The notes: generated from the sequence alone by a model not told the origin. A DNA stretch of 55,657 nucleotides from Natronomonas salinimetallica (GCF_013839515.1 NZ_JACDNQ010000019.1:1-55657), one strand, 5' to 3'. Positions 8,421 to 17,188 are shown, numbered from the stretch's first letter. Translations and numbers: made by a program.

Positions 8421-10287
8421 CGGCCCCGTTCGGAGGACGGTACGCCGGGTCGACAGGGGGTTGTACGCGCTGTTTTCGCGTCACGCCGACCGTCCGCGCC
8501 ACGATATCGACCGGGATCGATACCGTGGCACGACACTCCCCGACGGATTCGACGCGTACCTCTCGCGGGTATACGGTCTCTCGTGGGGGATCGGTGTCCT
8601 CGTCGGCGCGTCGGTCTTTCTGCTCGGGGGCGGCCTGTCGGTTCCGGCCTTCGAGGCGGTCGGGAGCGTCGTCTCCGATAGCCTCCCCGATTTCGTGTCC
8701 CCCCGATCCGGATCGGTACACTACACCGCGTCGATCCTCGGCACCGTCTCCGGGCTTCTCGCCAAGCGATGCGTCGTTGCCGGAGGGGGGACGTATCTCC
8801 GCTGGCGGGCGAGCGCCCGTCGGGCCGCGATCGAGCGTACCCTTCCGGGGGCGGTACGGTATCTCCGGATGCTCGCGGACGGCAACGAGGGGCGGCGCAC
8901 CATACTGCGAACCGTCGCCGAACGGGAAGCCTACGGCGAGACCAGCGTGTCCTTCCAGCGGGTGCTCGAAACCGCGTCGTTGACCGGAAGCCTCGATTCG
9001 GGGCTCAGAACCGTTGCCAGACAGACGCCGTCCCGGGAGCTCCTATCGCCGTTCTTGTTGCAGCTACGCGAACGTGCCAATCAAGGCCCGGAGTCGCTAC
9101 GGACGTATCTACGGATGGAGTCGCGGATGTTATCGCACCGACAGTCGCGAGCGCGCCAGCGGACCGGCGTGTATCTCACGCTCCTCGCGGAGCTTTTCGT
9201 CGTTCTCCTCGCGGTACCGGCGCTGTTCGCCGTCGTCGTTACCGTCGCCAGCGTGCTCGCGCCGGGGCTGTCCCAGGCGGTTCCGCTCCCCGGAGCGCCG
9301 ACAGTACGCGGGGTACTCGTGTACGGGAGCCTGGCGTTCGTCCTCCTCGTCGGTGCCGGCACGGCGTTTTTGATCGTGGGGCTTCGCCCCCCGAACCACG
9401 CACGAACGTACGGGCGCCCGACGGGGATCTCGACCGTCGCCACGGCGACCACCAACCCGGCGAGTGCGGCGTTCGTGTTCGCGTTTCCGGCCGTCGTCGT
9501 CGGATGGGGGACGTGGATGCTCGGTGAGCCGGTCGCGAACGTCGTGCTCTTCGGCTATGCGGCGTACGGGTTCCCGGTCGGTGCCGTCGCACTCAAACGT
9601 GAACGGCTCGACGACGCGAAGGACCGCGGGGTACGCGATTTCGTTCACGCGGTCGCCGGACACGTGAGCCGGGGGATGCCTTTCGCGACGGCGGTCGAGA
9701 ACGTTGCCCACGAGGTCGATTTCGGCGTGCTACAGGGCGACGTCGACGACCTCGCCTTCCTGCTTGGGTTGACGGGCGGACCCAGGGAAGCCGATACCCG
9801 AACGAAAGCGCTGGACCGGTTCGTCACGCGCATCGGAACGCCGCTCGCCGAGCAGGCGATCGGCCTCGTTACCGGCGCGTTAGACGCCGGAAGCGACGTC
9901 GAAACGACGTTCGTGACGCTTCAGACGGAAGTGGGCACCCTCTATCACCGGCGTCGCGAACTGCGCTCGGCGATGTTCGCACACGTTGCTATCGGGTGGG
10001 CCGCGGCGTTCGCCCTCATCGGGATCGTCCTCGCGGTCGACGTATACGTCCTCGAAGGCGTCACACGGCTCTCGACGGCGTCTCAAAACGCCGGAATCGA
10101 CGTCGATCCGTCGCAGGTCGATACCGAACGCGACGCCTGGCGGTTGTATCTTCTCGCGCAGACGACGATGCTCGCATGCGGCTGGTTCGCCGGGGTCGCC
10201 TCGCGCGGCCGATACGAGGCGCTACTCCACTCCTCGGCACTCGTCGTGATCTGTTATCTCGTCTTCGCCGGCGCTGGGATCGTCTGA
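8413..10287 (+). CDS. Archaeal pilus/secretion membrane platform protein (PilC/TadC-like, T2SF family)
   Basis: The protein is 624 residues from ATG 8413, which overlaps the end of the ATPase gene by 8 bases. It shows two T2SF-type cytoplasmic blocks: one around residues 150-250 (LRMLADGNEGRRTILRTVAE) and one around 400-500 (FVHAVAGHVSRGMPFATAVE). About eight hydrophobic segments are visible: near residue 55, two or three at 255-330, two at 350-400, and three towards the C-terminus. It would form the inner platform that the ATPase drives to assemble pilin-like filaments. Pilins must come from elsewhere in the genome. Confidence 0.85.
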   Translation: MGDGPVRRTVRRVDRGLYALFSRHADRPRHDIDRDRYRGTTLPDGFDAYLSRVYGLSWGIGVLVGASVFLLGGGLSVPAFEAVGSVVSDSLPDFVSPRSGSVHYTASILGTVSGLLAKRCVVAGGGTYLRWRASARRAAIERTLPGAVRYLRMLADGNEGRRTILRTVAEREAYGETSVSFQRVLETASLTGSLDSGLRTVARQTPSRELLSPFLLQLRERANQGPESLRTYLRMESRMLSHRQSRARQRTGVYLTLLAELFVVLLAVPALFAVVVTVASVLAPGLSQAVPLPGAPTVRGVLVYGSLAFVLLVGAGTAFLIVGLRPPNHARTYGRPTGISTVATATTNPASAAFVFAFPAVVVGWGTWMLGEPVANVVLFGYAAYGFPVGAVALKRERLDDAKDRGVRDFVHAVAGHVSRGMPFATAVENVAHEVDFGVLQGDVDDLAFLLGLTGGPREADTRTKALDRFVTRIGTPLAEQAIGLVTGALDAGSDVETTFVTLQTEVGTLYHRRRELRSAMFAHVAIGWAAAFALIGIVLAVDVYVLEGVTRLSTASQNAGIDVDPSQVDTERDAWRLYLLAQTTMLACGWFAGVASRGRYEALLHSSALVVICYLVFAGAGIV

Positions 10288-10565
10288 TTCTGACGGGGTA
10301 ACGAAGTACCGACGACGGTCCGGGAACGCCACGGACGGTGGCTCCCGGTGCCGTCGGACGGAGTCCGAGACACCCCGACGTGGGGGAATCGTCCCGGCGG
10401 GAGAGCAGTCGGTACTGTCAAGTAGAGTGGATCCGATACGTACGAACGGTAGAATACGCGAGTCGGCGTGTTCGTCGCGTTGGCCCCCGTTCGCGCCGCG
10501 GATCGAGCGAGGGGGCACAGCAGGCGACGGAACGGACCGCCTCGCCAAACGTGATACAGACCACT

Positions 10566-12008
10566 ATGGAACACACGTCGACATCGAACGTCGTCCTCAT
10601 CACAGTCGATTCGCTTCGAGCGGACGCTGTCGGGCCATACGGGTCGGGCCAACACACTCCGGTGATGGATTCGATCGCCGACCGCGGCACCGTCTTCGAA
10701 CACGCGTTCGCGTCCGGAAACTGGACGCCGTTTTCGTTTCCGTCGATCCTGTCGTCCCGGCCGGTGTTCGCCGACAACGGCCGGATCGGCGTCAACGAAG
10801 CGCCGACGCTCCCGAGGGTACTCTCGGATGCCGGCGTCCGGACGGCCGGGTTCAACGCCGCGAACGGATTCCTCACGTCACACTGGGGATACGACGACGG
10901 GTTCGACGAGTTCGAGCCGTTCGTCACGAGCCTCGGAGCCGGTCTATACGGCCGGTATCTGGCGAAACATCCGACCGTCGAAGCGTGGCTCCAGTTGGCA
11001 ACGTCGCCGATCCGACGCATCGGCTCGCTGCTCCGCGGGCGGACCGACGACCGGCCGTTCCTCGACACCTCCCGAATGTTCGACGTCGAACACGCCGCGA
11101 CGCGGTTCATCGAGGAACGGGGAACGACGGAGGGGGCCGAATCGCCCTTCTTTTTGTGGATCCACTACATGGATACCCACACGCCGTACGTTCCCGCCCC
11201 ACGGTACATTCGGGAGGTGTCGTCGAATCTCCTCGGCACGCACCGGATGCTACACGCACACACGCGGACCGGCCTCGGATGGGACGTCGGCGAGCGGACG
11301 CTTGGCGATCTGCGAACGCTCTATCGGGCGGCGGTCAGACAGGTCGACGCCAGTATCGGCCGGGTGCTGGAGACGCTTTCGGCGACCGGAGCCAGAGACG
11401 AGACGGCGGTGATCGTCGCCGGCGACCACGGCGAGGAGTTCCAAGAACACGGCCACCTCGCACACTACCCCAAACTGTACGACGAACTGATCCGGGTTCC
11501 GCTCATGATCGACGTTCCCGACGCGGATGGAGACCGGATCGACGGGCACGTCGGCCTCGAGGCGATTCCGCCGACCGTCGCCGACCTCCTGGGCGTCGAT
11601 CCGCCGAAGGCGTGGGAGGGGACAACGCTCACGCCGAGCGTACTCGCCGGCGACGATCCCGACCGGGATCCGGTCGTGTCGGTCGCTGTTCGGGGCGAGG
11701 ACGTGACGGCACAGCCGATTCCGCGGTCGCTCGCGGACGGCGACCTCCTCGTTAGCGTCCGAAACGAGGACTGGACGTACATCCGAAACACCGACACCGG
11801 GGCGTCCGAACTCTACTACCGCCCCGAGGACCCGGATCAACAGGAGGACCGGTCCGTGGATCCGAGCGCCCTCGATCAGGGAGTGATCGATCGGTTCCGC
11901 CCGTTAGCCGAGGCCCACGCCGGTCGGCTCGGGAACACGGAATCATCGACCGCCGACGAGGCTACCGGCGACGTCGAGACGCGGCTGGCGGCGCTCGGAT
12001 ACCGATAG
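10566..12008 (+). CDS. Sulfatase / alkaline phosphatase superfamily enzyme
   Basis: The protein is 480 residues from ATG 10566; the frame is open further upstream but without coding character. The N-terminal metal motif LITVDSLRADAVGPYG and the C-terminal DHGEEFQEHGH (near residue 288) are the divalent-metal sites of the superfamily. The nucleophile region reads GNWTPFSFPSILSS, with Ser/Thr rather than the Cys of formylglycine sulfatases. It may therefore be a phosphodiesterase or phosphoglycerol-transferase type rather than a true sulfatase. No convincing signal peptide or membrane anchor is seen. The GtrA-like gene starts directly after its stop (TAGATG), which suggests a shared role in surface glycan or lipid modification; this is inference. 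Confidence 0.82.
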   Translation: MEHTSTSNVVLITVDSLRADAVGPYGSGQHTPVMDSIADRGTVFEHAFASGNWTPFSFPSILSSRPVFADNGRIGVNEAPTLPRVLSDAGVRTAGFNAANGFLTSHWGYDDGFDEFEPFVTSLGAGLYGRYLAKHPTVEAWLQLATSPIRRIGSLLRGRTDDRPFLDTSRMFDVEHAATRFIEERGTTEGAESPFFLWIHYMDTHTPYVPAPRYIREVSSNLLGTHRMLHAHTRTGLGWDVGERTLGDLRTLYRAAVRQVDASIGRVLETLSATGARDETAVIVAGDHGEEFQEHGHLAHYPKLYDELIRVPLMIDVPDADGDRIDGHVGLEAIPPTVADLLGVDPPKAWEGTTLTPSVLAGDDPDRDPVVSVAVRGEDVTAQPIPRSLADGDLLVSVRNEDWTYIRNTDTGASELYYRPEDPDQQEDRSVDPSALDQGVIDRFRPLAEAHAGRLGNTESSTADEATGDVETRLAALGYR

Positions 12009-12434
12009 ATGCTACGGTCGTTCCTTCGCAACCTCTATATCGGTGCGCTCGCCCCGGAGCTACGACGGTTCGTGGCGGTCGGAACCCTCGCTGCGGGCGT
12101 CCAGATGGCGCTTCTCTGGGGCTTCGTCGACGCCGCCGGCCTGGATTACCTGGTCGGCGCGTTGATCGCCATCGAGACCACGATCCTCTTCCAGTACGTC
12201 CTCAACAACGCGTGGACGTTCGAGGCGACCCAGAACACGGGCCTTTTGGGATATCTCGGCGGCTTGTTCAGGACGAACGTCGTGCGCGGGACGGCCATAC
12301 CGATCCAACTCGCCGTTCTCTATTTTTTCGTCGAATGGCAGGGGATCTCGTATCTGATCGCCAACGGGATCGCGATCGTCGTCAGCGGGCTCTATCGATA
12401 CGTACTCGACGCGCGGTGGACGTGGGGGGAGTGA
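12009..12434 (+). CDS. GtrA-like membrane protein
   Basis: This is a 141-residue protein with four predicted membrane helices, starting at the ATG that directly follows the stop of the sulfatase-like gene. GtrA family features include FVAVGTLAAGVQMALLWGF at the first helix, the FQYVLNNAWTFE motif between helices 2 and 3, and the closing RYVLDARWTW. Members are thought to help move polyprenyl-linked sugars across membranes for surface polysaccharide or glycoprotein modification. Zero spacing implies translational coupling with the upstream enzyme. Confidence 0.88.
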   Translation: MLRSFLRNLYIGALAPELRRFVAVGTLAAGVQMALLWGFVDAAGLDYLVGALIAIETTILFQYVLNNAWTFEATQNTGLLGYLGGLFRTNVVRGTAIPIQLAVLYFFVEWQGISYLIANGIAIVVSGLYRYVLDARWTWGE

Positions 12435-12547
12435 CCTCCCCCGGACGTGAAGACGAAGAACGTCTTTCGGATCCACCGCGGCGTCGGCTCCGAGGGCGGA
12501 AGGAAAGGCCGATCACCGCCCATCGGTACGCGATGTGCTGACCCGTC

Positions 12548-12901
12548 TTACTGTACCGAGCGACCGGTGGCGGCACCGAACTGCACGACGAGTCGCTCGG
12601 CGGCGAGCGCGTAGACGGTCATCTCTCTCCCCTTTTTCGAATACCACGTCTCGACGGGTGTGATCAGGTCGGCGTCCCGGAGCCGCGAGAGGTGATACGT
12701 GACGTTCTGGATGGACGTATCGACGTTATCGGCGATCTCGGACGCGGTGCTCGGGGTCCCTTCGAGCGCCGCCAGGATCTCCCGGGCGGTCGCCGACGAA
12801 AGGACATCGAGCGCGTCGGTTGGATCGTCGTCGACCGCGATGTTCGTCTGTTCACGCGGGGCGTAATCGACCGGCGGTCGGTGGGGGAGGACGCTTGCCA
12901 T
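12548..12901 (-). CDS. Winged-helix transcriptional regulator (ArsR-like)
   Basis: The protein is 117 residues from ATG 12901. The helix-turn-helix region runs from DALDVLSSATAREILAAL to YHLSRLRDADLI, followed by a wing and a short C-terminal tail. This pattern is common in haloarchaeal ArsR-type regulators, though many of those carry extra C-terminal membrane helices that are absent here. It is transcribed divergently from the 25-residue ORF and GbsR-like regulator. A palindrome (12934-12955) sits between them, so one of the two regulators probably binds there. The effector is unknown. Confidence 0.85.
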   Translation of the reverse strand: MASVLPHRPPVDYAPREQTNIAVDDDPTDALDVLSSATAREILAALEGTPSTASEIADNVDTSIQNVTYHLSRLRDADLITPVETWYSKKGREMTVYALAAERLVVQFGAATGRSVQ

Positions 12902-12933
12902 GATTGTATCTGTGTGGGTACCGTGTGTTCCGT

Positions 12934-12955
12934 TTGTTCGGTTCTACCCGAACAA
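12934..12955. promoter_or_regulatory. Inverted repeat between divergent regulators, candidate operator
   Basis: TTGTTCGG (12934-12941) and CCGAACAA (12948-12955) are perfect inverted arms with a 6-base spacer. The site lies 14 bases upstream of the TATA box of the rightward transcript and 33 bases upstream of the leftward start codon. Confidence 0.6.
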
Positions 12956-12968
12956 GCGAATCAAACAA

Positions 12969-12975
12969 TTTAATA
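12969..12975 (+). promoter_or_regulatory. TATA box for the leader ORF and GbsR-like gene
   Basis: TTTAATA is centred 27 bases before the ATG at 12999, the spacing expected for a leaderless haloarchaeal transcript that begins at that ATG. Confidence 0.7.
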
Positions 12976-12998
12976 CTTACGGAACGCATCGGGTACGT

Positions 12999-13076
12999 AT
13001 GACCCAACAGCCCACTCGGGACGGACAGGACGGTACTGAGGAGTCACCGGCGGGTCGTCGACGGGGCCGTACATAA
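12999..13076 (+). CDS. 25-residue small ORF abutting the GbsR-like regulator
   Basis: The ORF runs from ATG 12999 to TAA at 13074-13076 and is followed directly by the ATG of the regulator (TAAATG). The product is hydrophilic and basic at its end (starts MTQQPTRDG, ends GRRRGRT). Because the TATA box is 27 bases upstream, the mRNA should begin at this ATG, making this the first translated frame. It could be a leader peptide that couples or tunes translation of the regulator, or a small protein. I do not recognise a family. Confidence 0.5.
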   Translation: MTQQPTRDGQDGTEESPAGRRRGRT

Positions 13077-13583
13077 ATGACCGAGGACGCCCGGGCCGCC
13101 GCGCGTGAACGCGTCATCGAATCGATGGAGCAGTCGGCCGAAGTTTACGGGCTGAGCCGGAGCGCCGGGCGGATCTACGGGGTGTTGTATTTCGCAGCGA
13201 GGCCCCGCTCGATTCCGGAACTCGTCGAGGAGACCGGCTACGCGAAGTCGACGGTCAGTAACGTCACCCGAACGCTCACCCGGATCGGGCTCATCCACCG
13301 TCGGTCCTCGGAAGGCGGCGGCCGGCGGGTACGGTTCGAGGCCGAACCCGAGATCTGGTTCGTCCTCCAGGACGTGTTTCGACAGTACGTCCAGCGCGAA
13401 CTCCAGGCGACGCTTCGGGACGTCCAGCGCGCCGAAGACCGGCTACCGAACGACGGGAGCCGAGAGCGCGAGCGGATCCGACGGCTCACCGAGACCTACG
13501 AGGACCTCCAGGAGATCGTCCAACTGGCGTCGAGTTACTCCGCATCGGAACTCCGTGAGGCGCTCGAGTCCTACGAGCCGTAG
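13077..13583 (+). CDS. GbsR/MarR-type winged-helix regulator
   Basis: The protein is 168 residues from ATG 13077. The N-terminal helix-turn-helix block carries the family's typical LSRSAGRIYGVLYF stretch, followed by the recognition helix in TGYAKSTVSNVTRTL. A charged C-terminal helix (about 90-165) probably forms a dimerisation coiled coil. GbsR relatives regulate osmolyte (betaine, choline) genes in several organisms, but no transporter or osmolyte gene is adjacent here. It lies immediately after the 25-residue ORF and is probably co-translated with it. Confidence 0.85.
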   Translation: MTEDARAAARERVIESMEQSAEVYGLSRSAGRIYGVLYFAARPRSIPELVEETGYAKSTVSNVTRTLTRIGLIHRRSSEGGGRRVRFEAEPEIWFVLQDVFRQYVQRELQATLRDVQRAEDRLPNDGSRERERIRRLTETYEDLQEIVQLASSYSASELREALESYEP

Positions 13584-13660
13584 CGGACCTACGGAACGGA
13601 ACACCGAGTTGGGATGGGACTCATCAATACCGAACCGGAACGGGGCTAACAGACGGTGTG

Positions 13661-14212
13661 TCACCAATAGACGGTGTAGGTACACGCGTCGTCGCCATCG
13701 CGGCGACACGTCGATCCGGTCTCCTCGATGAAGACGAACGAGTCCACGGGGGCGTACTGCTGGGCGACACCGCGTACGAGGCCGCGGTCGAACGGGCACG
13801 GATAGGGGGTGCGACATCGCACGTCACCGGCCCGGTCGTCGGTACGCTCGAACCGATAGGAGCCGATCTCCCCGCCGCGGTGGTTGTGGCGATACGCCTC
13901 GTCGATCGATCGCAGCCCGTCGGGGACGGTCTCGTGGCCGTTCGGCCACTCGGCGACGTGCGGAAGCTGTTCGCCGAGCCGATCCAAAACGTGTGGTTGC
14001 AGTTCCTCGGCGATCGTCTCGAAGGCGTGCAACCACGCCTGCTGGGGGTACCACTCTCCGGGTTCCGGGTCGGTAATCCCCTCATCGGCCAACGCCGAGA
14101 TCGCCCGGTCCCGGTAGGCGTCGGAGAACCGCCCCATCGCCGTCTCGACTATCGTGAGTACCGTCTGACCGTCGACCTCGACGCCCCGATCAAACGCTTC
14201 GTAGGCAACCAT
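13661..14212 (-). CDS. Haloarchaeal protein with a V4R-like C-terminal segment
   Basis: The protein is 183 residues. ATG 14212 is preferred over ATG 14254 because an A/T-rich TATA box (14234-14245) is centred about 28 bases upstream of 14212. The middle contains GEWYPQQAWLHAFETIAEE. The end has CPFDRGLVRGVA, FVFIEETGSTC and RRDGDDACTYTV, which resemble the small-molecule-binding V4R fold (Cys-containing, ending GDxxCxxxV). This similarity is weak and by eye. It is a single-gene transcript with a divergent orientation to the GbsR-like gene. The function is unknown; a sensory or ligand-binding role is a guess. Confidence 0.7.
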   Translation of the reverse strand: MVAYEAFDRGVEVDGQTVLTIVETAMGRFSDAYRDRAISALADEGITDPEPGEWYPQQAWLHAFETIAEELQPHVLDRLGEQLPHVAEWPNGHETVPDGLRSIDEAYRHNHRGGEIGSYRFERTDDRAGDVRCRTPYPCPFDRGLVRGVAQQYAPVDSFVFIEETGSTCRRDGDDACTYTVYW

Positions 14213-14233
14213 CCTACCGGCGGTTACGGGGGT

Positions 14234-14245
14234 AGTAAAATAAAA
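14234..14245 (-). promoter_or_regulatory. TATA box for the V4R-like gene
   Basis: On the minus strand this reads TTTTATTTTACT. The distance to ATG 14212 fits a leaderless start and decides the start codon of that gene. Confidence 0.65.
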
Positions 14246-14328
14246 CCGATACATGCAAGCGGTGTCTTCGGGACCGGCATCGGCGGGGTGATCTGCCGTT
14301 TTCGACGCCTTCGACCCCGAGCGCCGCC

Positions 14329-15618
14329 TCAGGTCTCGAAGGCGTCGGCTACCTGCCGACATGCGGCCGGGGCGCTCCGGGCCCGCACGGTCGCGGCGAC
14401 GTATCGGCGGACGGGCGCGTCGAGTCGGGCCGCCCGGACGCTCCGCCGGTAGCGGGCCAGTTCGTCGTCGGCGTGTGTGACCAGGACCGCCGCGTCGGCG
14501 AGCACGCCGCGGGCGAGCGCCGGTTCGGGGCTCTCCTCGAGTGCGGTTCGGATCGCCGAGACCGCCTCCGACCGGACGGTTCGGACGTCCGATCCGCTCG
14601 TCGCGCGAAACCGCTCGCCGTCCTCGATGCGGCGTAGGACCCGGTCGTGGGCGAGAAACGCCGTGATGCCGGCCACCGCGTCGACGACCGTCTCGGCCGG
14701 AGCGCCCCCGGAGGCGTTTTCGGCGCTCGACTCGGCGTCCCGACGGAGGCGGTGTCGGAGCCGGTCGACCGGGGCACCACCGGCCTCGGTCGGTTCGGGC
14801 GGAAGCGCTTCCCGTCGGCGACCGAGGTCGGCGGTCAGCGACTCGGCCGCGGCCCCGAGCGTCGCCGTGACGGTGCCGGCGTTCGGGGGGAGAGCGGTCT
14901 CAAACCGGTCATAGAGATACCGGCTGTCGTCGAGGGCGGCCCGCCCCGACTCGGCGTGTTCGCCCCACCTGGCGACGGTCAAGAGCGCACCGGGACGCCC
15001 GCCGATCGCTGGGGTGCGGTCCTCTATGATACGCCGGAGCGTCCTCTCGATGTGGGCGTGAGCGACAGCGGCACGGACCGGATCGTCGCCGAGATACTCG
15101 TGGGTCGATCGGAACGTTTCGGCCTCGCTTGCGGTCGCCCGCCGCTCCTCGCGCAGCGCCGTCTCGGCCCGGCCGTCCTCGACGAACGCCCACCCTTCGG
15201 CGGCGTACCGCGCCTCGGCACGCGCGCGACGGAGCGACAGCATCGCCGACAGCCGGGTCGTCGCCGACCGGGCGTCGTCGAGGTGATCGGTCGCCGCCTC
15301 GGACGCCTCCAGGAGCTCGTGTCTGATCGACCCGTTCGGCACGTCGGACGGCCCGAACGGCGTCGGGAGCGTCGCGAGCAGATCGGTGACGCGGGCCGCC
15401 GTCCGTCCGAGCCGCTCGCGCTCGATGTCGACCGGGACGGCGTCCTCGACGGCCGGCTTCGACTCCCCCGCACCCGGGACGTCCGGAAGCCGACCGACGG
15501 GGATCGGATCGGTATCCCTCCCCGATCGCGACCCGATTTCGCCACAGCCGGCGAGCGCCGTCGCGCCGACACCGGCGGCGAGCAGGAACGTCCGACGTGT
15601 CGGTGACGGACCGGTCAT
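14329..15618 (-). CDS. Tat-exported lipoprotein, helical, unknown function
   Basis: The protein is 429 residues from ATG 15618. The N-terminus has a twin-arginine signal (TRRTFLLAAGVGATALAG) ending in a lipobox Cys near residue 25, so it should be exported folded and lipid-anchored outside the membrane. The mature part is very rich in Ala, Arg and Glu and predicted mostly helical, with no motif I recognise. The start overlaps the stop of the upstream lipoprotein gene (TGATG), so the two are translationally coupled and likely act together. A GTG one codon upstream is the alternative start. Confidence 0.85.
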   Translation of the reverse strand: MTGPSPTRRTFLLAAGVGATALAGCGEIGSRSGRDTDPIPVGRLPDVPGAGESKPAVEDAVPVDIERERLGRTAARVTDLLATLPTPFGPSDVPNGSIRHELLEASEAATDHLDDARSATTRLSAMLSLRRARAEARYAAEGWAFVEDGRAETALREERRATASEAETFRSTHEYLGDDPVRAAVAHAHIERTLRRIIEDRTPAIGGRPGALLTVARWGEHAESGRAALDDSRYLYDRFETALPPNAGTVTATLGAAAESLTADLGRRREALPPEPTEAGGAPVDRLRHRLRRDAESSAENASGGAPAETVVDAVAGITAFLAHDRVLRRIEDGERFRATSGSDVRTVRSEAVSAIRTALEESPEPALARGVLADAAVLVTHADDELARYRRSVRAARLDAPVRRYVAATVRARSAPAACRQVADAFET

Positions 15619-16325
15619 CACTCTGTCCCCTCCCTTCGGGCGTCGGTCGGGGATATCCCGGTGGCGGCGTCGGGGCCGGGCCGTCCGACACCGGCGGGGC
15701 CGTCCCCGTCACAGCGACCGCGTTCGCTGGTGCTCGATCCGTACGAATCGACGTCGTCTCTCCGGAGACCGTCGGGGATCCGAACGAGGCGGGATTCGAA
15801 GACGTCCTCGTCGGCCGAACAGCGCGCGTCGTAGGGGCGACGCTGACGGACGTACGCCGTCCGGACCGCCGTCGGCGTCCAGGAGATGCCGCAGAGCCGC
15901 AGTCGAAAACACGCCTCGACCGGCTTGGTCTCGAGGTAGAGCGTCTCGGAACCGAACGCCGTCGCCGAGCGGAACGACGAGACCGCGTCCGCGTCGACGC
16001 CATCGGCGACGGTGAGCCGTCTGGCCCGCGATCGCGTATCGATAACGGCGTGGGACGATCGGGTGGGGTGACGCCCCCGGCGGGCCGAGGCGGCCGGCGT
16101 CCCGCTCGGATCGCCCAGCCGGATCGGGTGGCCGTCCGTATCGCCCCGAAGCGACACCGTGTCGGGGTCGGTCTCGGTCGTTCCGCCGGGGAGCGTCCCG
16201 CCGGAACGTTCGGAGACCGACCTGGAGGAGCTCGATTCGTCGCCGAGCAGCCGACCGCAACCGGCCGTACCGACGGCCGCGGCGGCGACCGTCCGGAGGA
16301 GGCGGCGTCGCGTTGGGGGAGTCAT
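15618..16325 (-). CDS. Tat-exported lipoprotein, unknown function
   Basis: The protein is 235 residues from ATG 16325, chosen because it places the twin-arginine motif (PTRRRLLRTVAAAAVGTAG) right at the N-terminus with a lipobox Cys near residue 23. The ORF is open 7 codons further upstream. The mature protein has a low-complexity Ser/Gly/Asp linker, then a compact core with Cys pairs (ACFRLRLCG and later YDARCS). No family is recognised. Its stop overlaps the start of the 429-residue lipoprotein, giving a coupled pair. Its reality is supported by the signal and the overlap, despite long open frames on the opposite strand. Confidence 0.78.
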   Translation of the reverse strand: MTPPTRRRLLRTVAAAAVGTAGCGRLLGDESSSSRSVSERSGGTLPGGTTETDPDTVSLRGDTDGHPIRLGDPSGTPAASARRGRHPTRSSHAVIDTRSRARRLTVADGVDADAVSSFRSATAFGSETLYLETKPVEACFRLRLCGISWTPTAVRTAYVRQRRPYDARCSADEDVFESRLVRIPDGLRRDDVDSYGSSTSERGRCDGDGPAGVGRPGPDAATGISPTDARREGTE

Positions 16326-16407
16326 CGTGGTGTTGCGGATTGGCACACCGTCGGGTAAATCGCTTGTGGAGGGTCAAACGTGCGTGGTAGCGTTCGGGGC
16401 CGTCGGC

Positions 16408-16791
16408 CTAGTCGAGTCGCGTCCCCCGGCTGTACCGTCCGTGGAAGACGAGCATGTCGAAGCCGAGCGCGGCCAGCGAGAGGCCACCGATGCCGGTCAC
16501 GGCGAGAAAGAGCGTCCCGTCGCTGCTCCCGGCGGACCCGAGCGGGAGCGACAGGCCGAGGAGAACGGTTCCGAGGCCGTTCCAGCGATACCACGCCCAG
16601 CGGTCGGTCAGTTGGCTGTCGGTCGCTGCCACCACGTCACAGACACCGGCCGCCCCCAGAAGCGCCGCTTGAGCGAGAACGACCGGCGTCTCGAGGCGAC
16701 CGACGCTGAACAGCGCAAGCGCACCCCCGGCGACGACGAGCAAGAACACCCCGAGAACGGCGCTGAGTCGACGGTCGCGTCGTTCGTTCAT
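16408..16791 (-). CDS. Small integral membrane protein, unknown
   Basis: This is a 127-residue protein from ATG 16791 with about four hydrophobic helices: LSAVLGVFLLVVAGGALALF, PVVLAQAALLGAAGVCDVVA, GLGTVLLGLSLPLGS and LFLAVTGIGGLSLAALGF. A short basic N-terminus (MNERRDRR) suggests the start faces the cytoplasm. It lies 82 bases upstream of the two-lipoprotein unit on the same strand, so it could be the first gene of that cluster. No family is recognised. Confidence 0.75.
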   Translation of the reverse strand: MNERRDRRLSAVLGVFLLVVAGGALALFSVGRLETPVVLAQAALLGAAGVCDVVAATDSQLTDRWAWYRWNGLGTVLLGLSLPLGSAGSSDGTLFLAVTGIGGLSLAALGFDMLVFHGRYSRGTRLD

Positions 16792-17004
16792 CCGTGGTCG
16801 AACCGCGGCCGCAGATCGGGGCGTCGGGCCGTACTTCCGGCGGGAGGTCGATACCGTGTCCGGACGCTACCGGGATCCGAACCGCTCGCGGTCGGTCCCG
16901 CGACTGGTATCAGTTCGTTGGCGGGCATACGTCTCCCCGAGTGACCGCCACACGTATAAGTGCTGTCACGGGCCGGATTCGAAGGGATCACCGACCCGGA
17001 GTCC

Positions 17005-17083
17005 GGAACCGAGCAACACGGACTGGAACCGAGCAACACGGACTGGAACCGAGCAACACGGACTGGAACCGAGCAACACGGAC
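17005..17083. repeat. 20-bp tandem repeat, 4 copies
   Basis: The unit GGAACCGAGCAACACGGACT repeats head to tail at 17005, 17025, 17045 and 17065; the last copy lacks its final base. It lies about 80 bases upstream of the TATA box of the UspA gene. Confidence 0.97.
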
Positions 17084-17188
17084 CGGGGGGGGAACTCAGA
17101 GACCCCATTGCCGACCCGCTCGCCCCCGGTTCTCGGAATTCGGGAATTCGGCCGGTACGTTTTTATCGTCGAGTACGTTCAGTTTCGC

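Noticed and set aside
17005-17083. Possible CRISPR array
   Set aside because: The four 20-bp units are directly adjacent without spacers, and there are no cas genes, so it is a tandem repeat. The same applies to the arrays at 26424 and 41203.
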